From: Triglochin maritima
Taxonomy: Eukaryota; Streptophyta; Magnoliopsida; Alismatales; Juncaginaceae
Direction: 5' to 3'
Assembly (NCBI GenBank): GCA_963682175.1
Contig: OY821793.1
Coordinates: forward strand, 26,061,493-26,125,492
DNA: 64,000 nucleotides
Shown: positions 30,750 to 43,334 of the stretch, piece by piece
Position numbering within the stretch: position 1 is the first letter of the stretch
Layout of the letters: each line of letters starts with the position of its first letter
Translations under genes and position numbers: made by a program
Notes under the pieces: model-generated
Databases searched by the model: none
Seen by the model: the letters and a program-made list of their open reading frames with translations, nothing else
What the model was told of the DNA's origin: nothing

Positions 30750-32324
30750 CATATGAAGATGGAAGCCTATTGTTGTACATAGTTAAAAAAAAAAAAAAAA
30801 AAAAAAAAGACTCCTTGAGTGAGCATCGATTGTTGTGGGCCCCAACCCTTGAGTATTTGGGCCCCATTTCTTTCACGTATTTGTATCCCTTCTTTAGCAT
30901 CTCACAGGTTTTGAGGTAAGTTGGGTTGTGTCCATCAACATAGCCATGAACTTCCTTGTATACTTCATGTTGGTGAGATCTCTCCTTTTTATGCATCAAT
31001 CCATGTAGTATCTTGCTTGCATTCATTGAGGACAATGCATGAAGTAGGTGTGGGGGGGGGTGTTTTACGTGTGTACATAGTCGAGTCTTTTTCCTTTGAT
31101 TTTGTTTTCTTTTGTTTGCATTTTTAGGGTCATGATAGTGTGCTGCATTTAATATCGATATATCTGCTTGCCATGATCCTTGGGTGACTTGTCTTCTTTT
31201 GCTTGCCTAGTGCTTTAAAACTTTCACATTTCTTTCAAAATCTTCATGTGTTTTCGAAAGAAAATGTTTTGTGGGTTTTGCGTGTGTTTAGCATGTGCAA
31301 AACCGTTGAGAGGCAAAGTAAAAAGAAAGCTCCCAAAATTGTCTTGAACTTGATGCATTAGGATATCTAGTACGTGGCTTTAGGATTTATCGAGTCGTTA
31401 GGATGCACCCCAGTTTTCCTTTGGGGGTGAGTAATCATAGGGTTTCAGTGCTCAAACATTCAAAGAAGTCCACCCTGAACCTAGTGAGTCAATAATTCGT
31501 GTTTGTTAATTTAGGAAGTTTGTTGTAGTCAAGGACCCTCTTAATCTTGTTGTGAGACATTAGTGTAGGGGTTTTGGTTCATGTGTAGATAAGAAATAAG
31601 TGAGTAGATGTTCTCTCTTCTCGCACGGCTCCTATCACTCGGGAAAGTAGGTCTGAAGGGACTTTGTGCCTGGTGCTTTCGAGTCATCTGACTTGGGATG
31701 CGCCGACCGAACTCCCGTTACACGGGTGGTAGGGATTGCCCTATGTGGAGATTTGGGGAAAGGTGTACGTGATAGTGTAAGTCCTCATAGGCAATGATGC
31801 ACGAAACCTGACCCTGGGAGAATGTAGCTCCAACTAATAAAAAGAAAAAAAAGGAAAAAAATGTGTGAAAAGAAACAAAAAGAAAAAAAAATGTTAATGC
31901 AAATAAGAACCTTAATGGACCTTACACTTTGTATCACTTGAGGATCTTGAGGTTGTCCATGTCTTTCACTTAATTCCTTATTTAACTTGCACGAATGGTT
32001 TATTAGGCTAGGTGTGGACTGATTACCTATATAGAGTCGGCCCGTAGGATTACCGCATTCCATGATCGTCAAAATAAGTCCAACGAGTCGTGTAGCTAGA
32101 TTGATTAATGCATCTTGTTCGGATTTTGTGGGTATATCCGCTGAAAACCCTCAGGAGACACCACTCCTCCTCCTTGGCAACAAGGAGGTTTAACGGCTTG
32201 TTGCACATGCTAAGTGCAACCGTGATTCCTACGAAAGTGAATTAGGATTTCTTGTGTTTTTTCGTATGCTTTTTTCTTTCTTTGTTTTGCTCGAGACTAG
32301 CAAAAACTTAGGTGTGGGGGTATT
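30750..32324 (+). other. Non-coding tail of E3
   Basis: Homologous to 21577-23440 of E2. Includes a long A run (about 30784-30807), an internal AGGTGTGGGGGGGGG tract (31045-31060), an A/G-rich stretch (about 31838-31891) and the terminal AGGTGTGGGGG (32310-32320) preceding the LTR. No pol or env frame is seen. Confidence 0.75.
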
Positions 32325-33877
32325 TGATTGACATCATTTCATGCTTATATTTGTACCTTATATCCATTATCTTACACCTAAGCAATGCTATGTGACGAGT
32401 TTTATGTTTAGTTTTCAGAAATAAAGAGGTTTGAAGAGAAGAGCCATGAAAGGACCCAAAAGCAGGAAAAAAGGACCTAATTGTGAGACCTGGGGACCAA
32501 GATGCAAGGGGGAAGGACCTGATCGTAAGACAGAAGGACCTAAGAGCAAAACAGGAAACTCCACACCATCATGAGGAGTATTTTGTCAATTCGATTCGGG
32601 TCGGAGCTCCACTAAACCAGCTAGATGCATCCAAGACCAAGAAACAAACCAAGGCAAGCCCACCAGAAGTCCCAGCCGGATCTGGGCCTTATAGGCCGCC
32701 AATTGGCGGTCTGGTTAAGCCCAAATCAGCCAAGATTCTTCCTGGACTTGTATTAGCATGTGTTTAGGCTATTTTTGGTATTGGTTTAGTCCCACATCGG
32801 GGGATTGTCCCGGATTAGCTTTTTCCATGCTTATAAATAGAACTCTTCACCTCCCATTGTATCCATCTCCCTCTTGGTGGCCATCTTCCCTACTAAGAGT
32901 GAAGCCTTGAAGCAAAACTCTAGTGGAGGAAGAGCTACTTGTAATTGAGTGAGTTAATAATATAAGTTTTCTTTTAATGATGTTGTTTCTCTCTTAGTTT
33001 AATTTCCTTTCCTTTGCATGCTTGTTTGTTTGTTTAGTTTTATGCTTCTTAAATATTTCTTGCTTAAGTAGTATAAATTTCATTTCAGTATTATGCTTTC
33101 CTTTGCTAAATTAGTTAGTGTAATGAGTAGTGAGTAGTTCCATCCCCATTTGGGGGGTGGAGAAATATGTGATATAATAATGTAGTGTATTAAGTGTGTG
33201 TTATTTTTATCCCTTGAGCTTTATATGATTTCCATAACCATCTAATAGGTCTCCACTCTTATCTTTGATATGCTAATGCTCTTGAATGAAGCTTAGCTTA
33301 TGCTTTGATTAGTGGACCTATTTTATGGGGAATGATAAAGTTAGGATATGGATGAAGTTAATGTTGGAAACACAATTTGTAGTGTATGTACTCTTGTTGC
33401 CTTTTCCTTAGCTAATGTCTTGTATGTTTTAATGATGTAGTCATCTTAATTCATGTAGAGGCATAGTAGGGTCTAGTCTTTATACTTGAGTTCATGTAGC
33501 TTCATTCCAATCATTGTCTTGTATGTTTTAATGATGTAGTCTTATCTTAATTCATGTAGAGGCAAGATTGGATGTAGTTTTATGATTTCATGCACTACAT
33601 GTTGTGAGGAGCTTAATTGAACACACACACACACACATCTTTATGTTCACATTATTTCTCTACCCCCTTTGGGGTTTAGTTTTATTGCTTATCTTCATTT
33701 CCTTTGCATTTCATTTCAGCTTTGTAGTTTAGATTAGTGTAATACATCTTTCTCCCTTCTTTTTACCTCTCGCCTTCGAATAAACCAAGTGTCGACACAC
33801 CTCCCAGTGGACGACCCGTATTTGCCACCGCTTCAACGCGGCCGTGCACTTGCGGTTAAATATAAAACGATCAAACA
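32325..33877 (+). repeat. 3' LTR of E3 (1553 bp)
   Basis: Almost identical to the 5' LTR; one CCGCCAATTGGCGG unit instead of two, and one clear substitution near 33050. Ends TCAAACA, followed by CGGCC. Confidence 0.95.
32789..32839 (+). promoter_or_regulatory. snRNA-type USE plus TATA box in E3 3' LTR
   Basis: GTCCCACATCG at 32789-32799 and TATAAATA at 32832-32839, 32 bp between. This is the fourth copy of the arrangement in the window. Confidence 0.7.
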
Positions 33878-33917
33878 CGGCCGTGCACTTGCGGTAGAAA
33901 TATAAAACGATCAATCA
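33878..33917 (+). repeat. Right CGGCC duplication and last 35 bp of the E2 3' LTR
   Basis: CGGCC (33878-33882) repeats 24930-24934. The next 35 bp are the missing end of the E2 LTR, identical to 19125-19159 and distinct from the E3 LTR end (GGTAGAAATA versus GGTTAAATA; TCAATCA versus TCAAACA). This proves the nesting. Confidence 0.95.
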
Positions 33918-36900
33918 ATGTGCACGGGAAGGCAACAACCTTGGGCAACCGAGCACGTCGAAGAGCAACGTCCACAGGCACCTTGGTCTTTGCCTACGAG
34001 CAACCCCCATTTCACCTACAAGTGCGCTTTCACTTCGAAACGTGTTTTGGAAGAGAATGCCGCAGGCCACTGCCGCGAGCACACACTAGGCCCTAGCGTG
34101 GCGATGACATGCCAACTATGACAACACTAGGCTAGTCTCCATTCCCCGACCGCCAAATCACTCCGAGATGGGTGCGCCTCGTAGATAACGCGGATGGATA
34201 TGTGGGGTCCTAAGTTCCATAAAACGTGGTTGGGCCGCCTAAAGACCACTTAGAAACTAGGTGTGGGGCTGGCCACATACCGCGCGTGGAGTTGGCCAAA
34301 AGCCACTCCGTCGCCACCCTGCAGGCCAACACAAAATCGGCTGCGCCTCGAGCATCCAACCTCCAAATCGAGCGTTCCAACTTGCATTACGTAGACAATT
34401 CATCCCTCTATCTGCCCCCACAATTTCAGAGCAAACGCCCAAGCATTCGGGGTCGCGCCTCCTCCAAGAAGACGTAGCTCCCTACCAGCCACGCCCCCAC
34501 ATCATCAGCATTCTTCATCTCATCGCGCCTCGCCCTACATACATCTAAATCGGGCATTCTAAGAGGAGTTACCCATCCACTCCTCCTCACTATGTGCTCG
34601 GGTGCCCAAATATAGACTAAGGCTCACCTAAGGTCCACTCAGGCCATTGCTTGGGACAAACGATGCGGCAACTTCCACTTTGCCCGCGGGCAACACCCAT
34701 GGACTTCCAAACGCGTTTTGGAAGCGAATGGGGTAGGCAACAACCGTGGGAACCCAAGCATGGGCACGAGAAACGTCCCAAAGAACTTTCCCCACGAGAA
34801 ACCCCCATGCCCTTCCGGACGCGTTCGGATGTGCACGGGAAGGCAACAACCTTGGGCAACCGAGCACGTCGAAGAGCAACGTCCACAGGCACCTTGGTCT
34901 TTGCCCACGAGCAACCCCCATTTCACCTACAAGTGCGCTTTCACTTCGAAACGTGTTTTGGAAGAGAATGCCGCAGGCCACTGCCGCGAGCACACACTAG
35001 GCCCTAGCGTGGCGCTGACATGCCAACTATGACAACACTACGCTAGTGTCCATCGCCCGACCGCCAAATCACTTCGAGATGGGTGCGCCTCGTAGATAAC
35101 GCGGATGGATATGTGGGGTCCTAAGTTCCATAAAACGTGGTTGGGCCGCCTAAAGACCACTTAGAAACTAGGTGTGGGGATGGCCACATGCCGCGCGTGG
35201 TGCTGGCCAAAGGCCACTCCGTCGCCACCCTGCAGGCCAACACCAAATCGGCTGCGCCTCGAGCATCCAACCTCCAAATCGAGCGTTCCAGCTTGCATTA
35301 CGTAGACAATTCATCCCTCTATCTGCCCCCACAATTTCAGAGCAAACGCCCAAGTATTCGGGGTCGCGCCTCCTCCAAGAAGACGTAGCTCCCTACCAGC
35401 CACGCCCCCACATCATCAGCATTCTTCATCTCATCGCGACTCGCCCTACATACATCTAAATCGGGCATTCTAAGAGGAGTTACCCATCCACTCCTCCTCA
35501 CTATGTGATCGGGTGCCCAAATATAGACTAAGGCTCACCTAAGGTCCACTCAGGCCATTGCTTGGGACAAACGATGCGGCAGCTTCCACTTTGCCCGCGG
35601 GCAACACCCATGGACATCCAAACGCGTTTTGGAAGCGAATGGGGTAGGCAACAACCGTGGGAACCCAAGCATGGGCACGAGCAACGTCCCAAAGAACTTT
35701 CACCACGAGAAACCCCCATTCCCTTCCGGCCGCGTTCGGAAGTGCACGGGAAGGCAACAACCTTGGGCAACCGAGCACGTCGAAGAACAACGTCCACAGG
35801 CACCTTGGTCTTTGCCCACGAGCAACCTCCATTTCACCTACAAGTGCGCTTTCACTTCCAAACGTGTTTTGGATGAGAATGCCGCAGGCCACTGCCGCGA
35901 GCACACACTAGGCCCTAGCGTGGCGCTGACATGCCAACTATGACAACACTAGGCTAGTGTCCATCGCCCGACCGCCAAATCACTCCGAGATGGGTGCGCC
36001 TCGTAGATAACGCGGATGGATATGTGGGGTCCTAAGTTCCATAAAACGTGGTTGGGCCGCCTAAAGACCACTTAGAAACTAGGTGTGGGGCTGAACACAT
36101 GCCGCGCGTGGAGCTGGCCAAAGGCCACTCCGTCGCCACCCTGCAGGCCAACACCAAATCGGCTGCGCCTCGCGCATCCGACCTCCAAATCGAGCGTTCC
36201 AACTTGCATTACGTAGACAATTCATCCCTCTATCTGCCCCTAAAATTTCAGAGCAAACTCCCAAGTATTCGGGGTCGCGCCTCCTCCAAGAATACGTAGC
36301 TCCCTACCAGCCACGCCCCCACATCATCAGCATTCTTCATCTCATCGCGCCTCGCCCTACATACATCTAAATCGGGCATTCTAAGAGGAGTTACCCATCC
36401 ACTCCTCCTCACTATGTGCTCGGGTGCCCAAATATAGACTAAGGCTCACCTAAGGTCCACTCAGGCCATTGCTTGGGACAAACGATGCGGCAGCTTCCAC
36501 TTTGCTCGCGGGCAACACCCATGGACTTCCAAACTCGTTTTGGAAGGGAATGGGCTAGGCAACAACCGTGGGAACCCAAGCATGGGCACGAGCAACGTCC
36601 CAAAGAACTTTCCCCACGAGAAACCCCGATTCCCTTCCGGACGCGTTCGGAAGTTCACGGGAAGGCAACAACCTTGGGCAACCGAGCACGTCGAAGAGCA
36701 ACGTCCACAGGCACCTTGGTCTTTGCCCACGAGCAACCCCCATTTCACCTACAAGTGCGATTTCACTTCAAAACGTGTTTTGGAAGCGAATGCCGAAGGC
36801 CACTGCCGCGAGCACACACTAGGCCCTAGCGTGGCGCTGACATGCCAACTATGACAATACTAGGCTAGTGTCCATCGCCCGACCGCCAAATCACTCCGAG

Positions 36901-37869
36901 ATGGGTGCGCCTCGTAGATAATGTGGATGCATATGTGGGGTCCTAAGTTCCATAAACCGTGGTTGGGACGCCTAAAGACCACTTAGAAACTAGGTGTGGG
37001 GCTGGCCACATGCCACGCGTGGAGCTGGCCAAAGGCCACTCCGTCGCCACCCTGCTGGCCAACACCAAAGCGGCTGCGCCTCGAGCATCCGACCTCCAAA
37101 TCGAGCGTTCTAACTTGCATTACGTAGACAATTCATCCCTCTATCTTCCCCTAAAATTTCAGAGCAAACGCCAAAGTATTCGGGGTCACGCCTCCTCCAA
37201 GAAGACGTAGCTCCCTGCCAGCCACGCCCCCACATCATCAGCATTCTTCATCTCATCGCGCCTCGCCCTACATACATCTAAATCGGGCATTCTAAGAGGA
37301 TTTACCCATCCACTCCTCCTCACTATGTGCTCGGGTGCCCAAATATAGACTAAGGCTCACCTAAGGTCCACTCAGGCCATTGCTTGGGACAAACGATGCG
37401 GCAACTTCCACTTTGCCCGCGGGCAACACCCATGGACAGCCAAACGCGTTTTGGAAGCGAATGGGGTAGGCAACAACCGTGGGAACCCAAGCATGGGCAC
37501 GAGCAACGTCCCAAAGAACTTTCACCACGAGAAACCCCCATTCCCTTCCGGACGCGTTCGGAAGTGCACGGGAGGGCAACAACCTTGGGCAACCGAGCAC
37601 GTCGAAGAGCAACGTCCACAGGCACCTTGGTCTTTGCCCACGAGCAACCCCCATTTCACCTACAAGTGCGCATTCACTTCGAAACTTGTTTTGGCAGCGA
37701 ATGCCGAAGGCCAGTGCCGCGAGCACACACTAGGCCCTAGCGTGGCGCTGACATGCCAACTTTGACAACACTAGGCTAGTGTCCATCGCCCGACCGCCAA
37801 ATCACTCCGAGATGGGTGCGCCTCGTAGATAACGCGGATGGATATGTGGGGTCCTAAGTTCCATGAACC

Positions 37870-39691
37870 GTGGTTGGGCCGCCTAAAAACCACTTAGAAA
37901 CTAGGTGTGGGGCTGGCCACATGCCACGCGTGGAGCTGGCCAAAGGCCACTCCGTCGCCACCCTGCTGGCCAACACCAAAGCGGCTGCGCCTCGAGCATC
38001 CGACCTCCAAATCGAGCGTTCTAACTTGCATTACGTAGACAATTCATCCCTCTATCTTCCCCTAAAATTTCAGAGCAAACTCCCAAGTATTCGGGGTCGC
38101 GCCTCCTCCAAGAAGACGTAGCTCCCTACCAGCCACGCCCCCACATCATCAGCATTATTCATCTCATCGCGCCTCGCCCTACATACATCTAAATCGGGCA
38201 TTCTAAGAGGAGTTACCCATCCACTCCTCCTCACTATGTGCTCGGGTGCCCAAATATAGACTAAGGCTCACCTAAGGTCCACTCAGGCCATTGCTTGGGA
38301 CAAACGATGCGGCAGCTTCCACTTTGCTCGCGGGCAACACCCATGGACTTCCAAACGCGTTTTGGAAGCGAATGGGCTAGGCAACAACCGTGGGAACCCA
38401 AGCATGGGCACGAGCAACGTCCCAAAGAACTTTCACCACGAGAAACCCCCATTCCCTTCCGGACGCGTTCGGAAGTGCACGGGAGGGCAACAACCTTGGG
38501 CAACCGAGCACGTCGAAGAGCAACGTCCACAGGCACCTTGGTCTTTGCCCACGAGCAACCCCCATTTCACCTACAAGTGCTCATTCACTTCGAAACTTGT
38601 TTTGGAAGCGAATGCCGAAGGCCAGTGCCGCGAGCACACACTAGGCCCTAGCGTGGCGCTGACATGCCAACTTTGACAACACTAGGCTAGTGTCCATCGC
38701 CCGACCGCCAAATCACTCCGAGATGGGTGCGCCTCGTAGATAACGCGGATGGATATGTGGGGTCCTAAGTTCCATGAACCGTGGTTGGGCCGCCTAAAAA
38801 CCACTTAGAAACTAGGTGTGGGGCTGGCCACATGCCACGCGTGGAGCTGGCCAAAGGCCACTCCGTCGCCACCCTGCTGGCCAACACCAAAGCGGCTGCG
38901 CCTCGAGCATCCGACCTCCAAATCGAGCGTTCTAACTTGCATTACGTAGACAATTCATCCCTCTATCTTCCCCTAAAATTTCAGAGCAAACTCCCAAGTA
39001 TTCGGGGTCGCGCCTCCTCCAAGAAGACGTAGCTCCCTACCAGCCACGCCCCCACATCATCAGCATTATTCATCTCATCGCGCCTCGCCCTACATACATC
39101 TAAATCGGGCATTCTAAGAGGAGTTACCCATCCACTCCTCCTCACTATGTGCTCGGGTGCCCAAATATAGACTAAGGCTCACCTAAGGTCCACTCAGGCC
39201 ATTGCTTGGGACAAACGATGCGGCAGCTTCCACTTTGCTCGCGGGCAACACCCATGGACTTCCAAACGCGTTTTGGAAGCGAATGGGCTAGGCAACAACC
39301 GTGGGAACCCAAGCATGGGCACGAGCAACGTCCCAAAGAACTTTCCCCACGAGAAACCCCCATTCCCTTCCGGACGCGTTCGGAAGTGCACGGGAAGGCA
39401 ACAACCTTGGGCAACCGAGCACGTCGAAGAGCAACGTCCACAGGCACCTTGGTCTTTGCCCACGAGCAACCCCCATTTCACCTACAAGTGCGCTTTCACT
39501 TCGAAACGTGTTTTGGAAGCGAATGCCGCAGGCCACTGCCGCGAGCACACACTAGGCCCTAGCGTGGCGCTGACATGCCAACTCTGACAATACTAGGCTA
39601 GTGTCCATCGCCCGACCGCCAAATCACTCCGAGATGGGTGCGCCTCGTAGATAATGTGGATGCATATGTGGGGTCCTAAGTTCCATAAACC
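37870..39691. repeat. Near-identical monomer pair in block 3
   Basis: Monomers at 37870 and 38781 share CCATGAACCG, GCCTAAAAACC, CTGCTGGCCAACACC, AAAGCGGCTGCG and AGCATTATTC, a combination seen nowhere else. Their first halves appear identical; the second halves differ at several sites. This is a recent single-monomer duplication. Confidence 0.8.
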
Positions 39692-40601
39692 GTGGTTGGG
39701 ACGCCTAAAGACCACTTAGAAACTAGGTGTGGGGCTGGCCACATGCCACGCGTGGAGCTGGCCAAAGGCCACTCCGTCGCCACCCTGCTGGCCAACACCA
39801 AAGCGGCTGCGCCTCGAGCATCCGACCTCCAAATCGAGCGTTCTAACTTGCATTACGTAGAAATTCATCCCTCTATCTGCCCCTAAAATTTCAAAGCAAA
39901 CGCCCAAGTATTCGGGGTCGCGCCTCCTCCAAGAAGACGTAGCTCCCTACCAGCCACGCCCCCACATCATCAGCATTCTTCATCTCATCGCGCCTCGCCC
40001 TACATACATCTAAATCGGGCATTCTAAGAGGAGTTACCCAACCACTCCTCCTCACTATGTGCTCGGGTGCCCAAATATAGACTAAGGCTCACCTAAGGTC
40101 CACTCAGGCCATTGCTTGGGACAAACGATGCGGCAGCTTCCACTTTGCCCGCGGGCAACACCCATGGACATCCAAACACGTTTTGGAAGCGAATTGGGTA
40201 GGCAACAACCGTGGGAACCCAAGAATGGGCACGAGCAACGTCCCAAAGAACTTTCACCACGAGAAACCCCCATTCCCTTCCGGACGCGTTCGGAAGTGCA
40301 CGGGAAGGCAACAACCTTGGGCAACCGAGCACGTCGAAGAGCAACGTCCACAGGCACATTGGTCTTTGCCCACGAGCAAGCTCCATTTCACCTACAAGTG
40401 CGCTTTCACTTCCAAACGTGTTTAGGAAGCGAATGCCGCAGGCCACTGCCGCGAGCACACACTAGGCCCTAGCGTGGCGCTGACATGCCAACTATGACAA
40501 CACTAGGCTAGTGTCCATCGCCCGACCGCCAAATCACTCCGAGATGGGTGCGCCTCGTAGATAACGCGGATGGATATGTGGGGTCCTAAGTTCCATAAAC
40601 C
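39692..40601. repeat. Hybrid satellite monomer
   Basis: The first part carries the CTGCTGGCC and AAAGCGGCTGCG words of the preceding monomers. From TAGAAATTCATCC (about 39858) onward it is type A, including GAATTGGGTAGG, CACATTGG and GTTTAGGAAG. The switch lies in the identical stretch about 39810-39857. Confidence 0.8.
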
Positions 40602-43334
40602 GTGGTTGGGCCGCCTAAAGACCACTTAGAAACTAGGTGTGGGGCTGGCCACATGCCACGCGTGGAGCTGGCCAAAGGCCACTCCGTCGCCACCCTGCAG
40701 GCCAACACCAAATCGGCTGCGCCTCGAGCATCCGACCTCCAAATCGAGCGTTCTAACTTGCATTTCGTAGACAATTCATCCCTCTATCTGCCCCTAAAAT
40801 TTCAGAGCAAACGCCCAAGTATTCGGGGTCGCGCCTCCTCCAAGAAGATGTAGCTCCCTACCAGCCACGCCCCCACATCATCAGCATTCTTCATCTCATC
40901 GCGCCTCGCCCTACATACATCTAAATCGGGCATTCTAAGAGGAGTTACCCAACCACTCCTCCTCACTATGTGCTCGGGTGCCCAAATATAGACTAAGGCT
41001 CACCTAAGGTCCACTCAGGCCATTGCTTGGGACAAACGATGCGGCAGCTTCCACTTTGCCCGCGGGCAACACCCATGGACATCCAAACACGTTTTGGAAG
41101 CGAATGGGGTAGGCAACAACCGTGGGAACCCAAGAATGGGCACGAGCAACGTCCCAAAGAACTTTCACCACGAGAAACCCCCATTCCCTTCCGGACGCGT
41201 TCGGAAGTGCACGGGAAGGCAACAACCTTGGGCAACCGAGCACGTCGAAGAGCAACGTCCACAGGCACCTTGGTCTTTGCCCACGAGCAAGCTCCATTTC
41301 ACCTACAAGTGCGCTTTCACTTCCAAACGTGTTTAGGAAGCGAATGCCGCAGGCCACTGCCGCGAGCACACACTAGGCCCTAGCGTGGCGCTGACATGCC
41401 AACTATGACAACACTAGGCTAGTGTCCATCGCCCGACCGCCAAATCACTCCGAGATGGGTGCGCCTCGTAGATAACGCGGATGGATATGTGGGGTCCTAA
41501 GTTCCATAAACCGTGGTTGGGCCGCCTAAAGACCACTTAGAAACTAGGTGTGGGGCTGGCCACATGCCACGCGTGGAGCTGGCCAAAGGCCACTCCGTCG
41601 CCACCCTGCAGGCCAACACCAAATCGGCTGCGCCTCGAGCATCCGACCTCCAAATCGAGCGTTCTAACTTGCATTTCGTAGACAATTCATCCCTCTATCT
41701 GCCCCTAAAATTTCAGAGCAAACGCCCAAGTATTCGGGGTCGCGCCTCCTCCAAGAAGATGTAGCTCCCTACCAGCCACGCCCCCACATCATCAGCATTC
41801 TTCATCTCATCGCGCCTCGCCCTACATACATCTAAATCGGGCATTCTAAGAGGAGTTACCCAACCACTCCTCCTCACTATGTGCTCGGGTGCCCAAATAT
41901 AGACTAAGGCTCACCTAAGGTCCACTCAGGCCATTGCTTGCGACAAACGATGCGGCAGCTTCCACTTTGCCCGCGGGCAACACCCATGGACATCCAAACA
42001 CGTTTTGGAAGCGAATGGGGTAGGCAACAACCGTGGGAACCCAAGAATGGGCACGAGCAACGTCCCAAAGAACTTTCACCACGAGAAACCCCCATTCCCT
42101 TCCGGACGCGTTCGGAAGTGCACGGGAAGGCAACAACCTTGGGCAACCGAGCACGTCGAAGAGCAACGTCCACAGGCACCTTGGTCTTTGCCCACGAGCA
42201 AGCTCCATTTCACCTACAAGTGCGCTTTCACTTCCAAACGTGTTTAGGAAGCGAATGCCGCAGGCCACTGCCGCGAGCACACACTAGGCCCTAGCGTGGC
42301 GCTGACATGCCAACTATGACAACACTAGGCTAGTGTCCATCGCCCGACCGCCAAATCACTCCGAGATGGGTGCGCCTCGTAGATAACGCGGATGGATATG
42401 TGGGGTCCTAAGTTCCATAAACCGTGGTTGGGCCGCCTAAAGACCACTTAGAAACTAGGTGTGGGGCTGGCCACATGCCACGCGTGGAGCTGGCCAAAGG
42501 CCACTCCGTCGCCACCCTGCAGGCCAACACCAAATCGGCTGCGCCTCGAGCATCCGACCTCCAAATCGAGCGTTCTAACTTGCATTACGTAGACAATTCA
42601 TCCCTCTATCTGCCCCTAAAATTTCAGAGCAAACGCCCAAGTATTCGGGGTCGCGCCTCCTCCAAGAAGATGTAGCTCCCTACCAGCCACGCCCCCACAT
42701 CATCAGCATTCTTCATCTCATCGCGCCTCGCCCTACATACATCTAAATCGGGCATTCTAAGAGGAGTTACCCAACCACTCCTCCTCACTATGTGCTCGGG
42801 TGCCCAAATATAGACTAAGGCTCACCTAAGGTCCACTCAGGCCAGTGCTTGCGACAAACGATGCGGCAGCTTCCACTTTGCCCGCGGGCAACACCCATGG
42901 ACATCCAAACACGTTTTGGAAGCGAATGGGGTAGGCAACAACCGTGGGAACCCAAGAATGGGCACGAGCAACGTCCCAAAGAACTTTCACCACGAGAAAC
43001 CCCCATTCCCTTCCGGACGCGTTCGGAAGTGCACGGGAAGGCAACAACCTTGGGCAACCGAGCACGTCGAAGAGCAACGTCCACAGGCACCTTGGTCTTT
43101 GCCCACGAGCAAGCTCCATTTCACCTACAAGTGCGCTTTCACTTCCAAACGTGTTTTGGAAGCGAATGCCGCAGGCCACTGCCGCGAGCACACACTAGGC
43201 CCTAGCGTGGCGCTGACATGCCAACTATGACAACACTAGGCTAGTGTCCATCGCCCGACCGCCAAATCACTCCGAGATGGGTGCGCCTCGTAGATAACGC
43301 GGATGGATATGTGGGGTCCTAAGTTCCATAAACA
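40602..43334. repeat. Three closely related monomers in block 3
   Basis: Monomers at 40602, 41513 and 42424 share AAGAAGATGTAGC in place of AAGAAGACGTAGC and are otherwise almost the same. The first two also have CATTTCGTAG. One more AAGATGTAGC monomer lies at 48795. Confidence 0.75.

Larger units (their letters stand above)
24935..33877 (+). mobile_element. Athila/Tat-like element E3, complete ends, gag-protease only (8943 bp)
   Basis: Both LTRs (24935-26508 and 32325-33877), target duplication CGGCC, tRNA-Asp PBS, leader, gag-protease ORF, non-coding tail and G-rich terminal tract are present. RT, RNase H and integrase are missing, so it needs a helper. It is inserted in the same orientation into the 3' LTR of its relative E2. 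LTR termini are TGATTGA...TCAAACA. The LTRs differ by one 21-bp repeat unit and about one substitution by eye, which marks this as the younger of the two Athila-like insertions. Confidence 0.95.
17988..33917 (+). mobile_element. Athila/Tat-like Gypsy element E2, non-autonomous, split by nested element E3
   Basis: Without the nested E3 and one CGGCC copy, E2 is about 6.98 kb: truncated 5' LTR (17988-19159), tRNA-Asp PBS, long leader, one reduced gag-derived ORF, long non-coding tail, 3' LTR (23441-24934 continued at 33883-33917). The LTR termini are TGATTGA...TCAATCA, a perfect 7-bp inversion. No protease, RT or integrase is present. At the right end the satellite restarts at 33918 with ATGTG. 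The left flank has no matching duplication because the start of the 5' LTR and adjacent satellite were deleted. The two LTRs differ by about five substitutions plus a short CA-repeat change. Confidence 0.92.
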
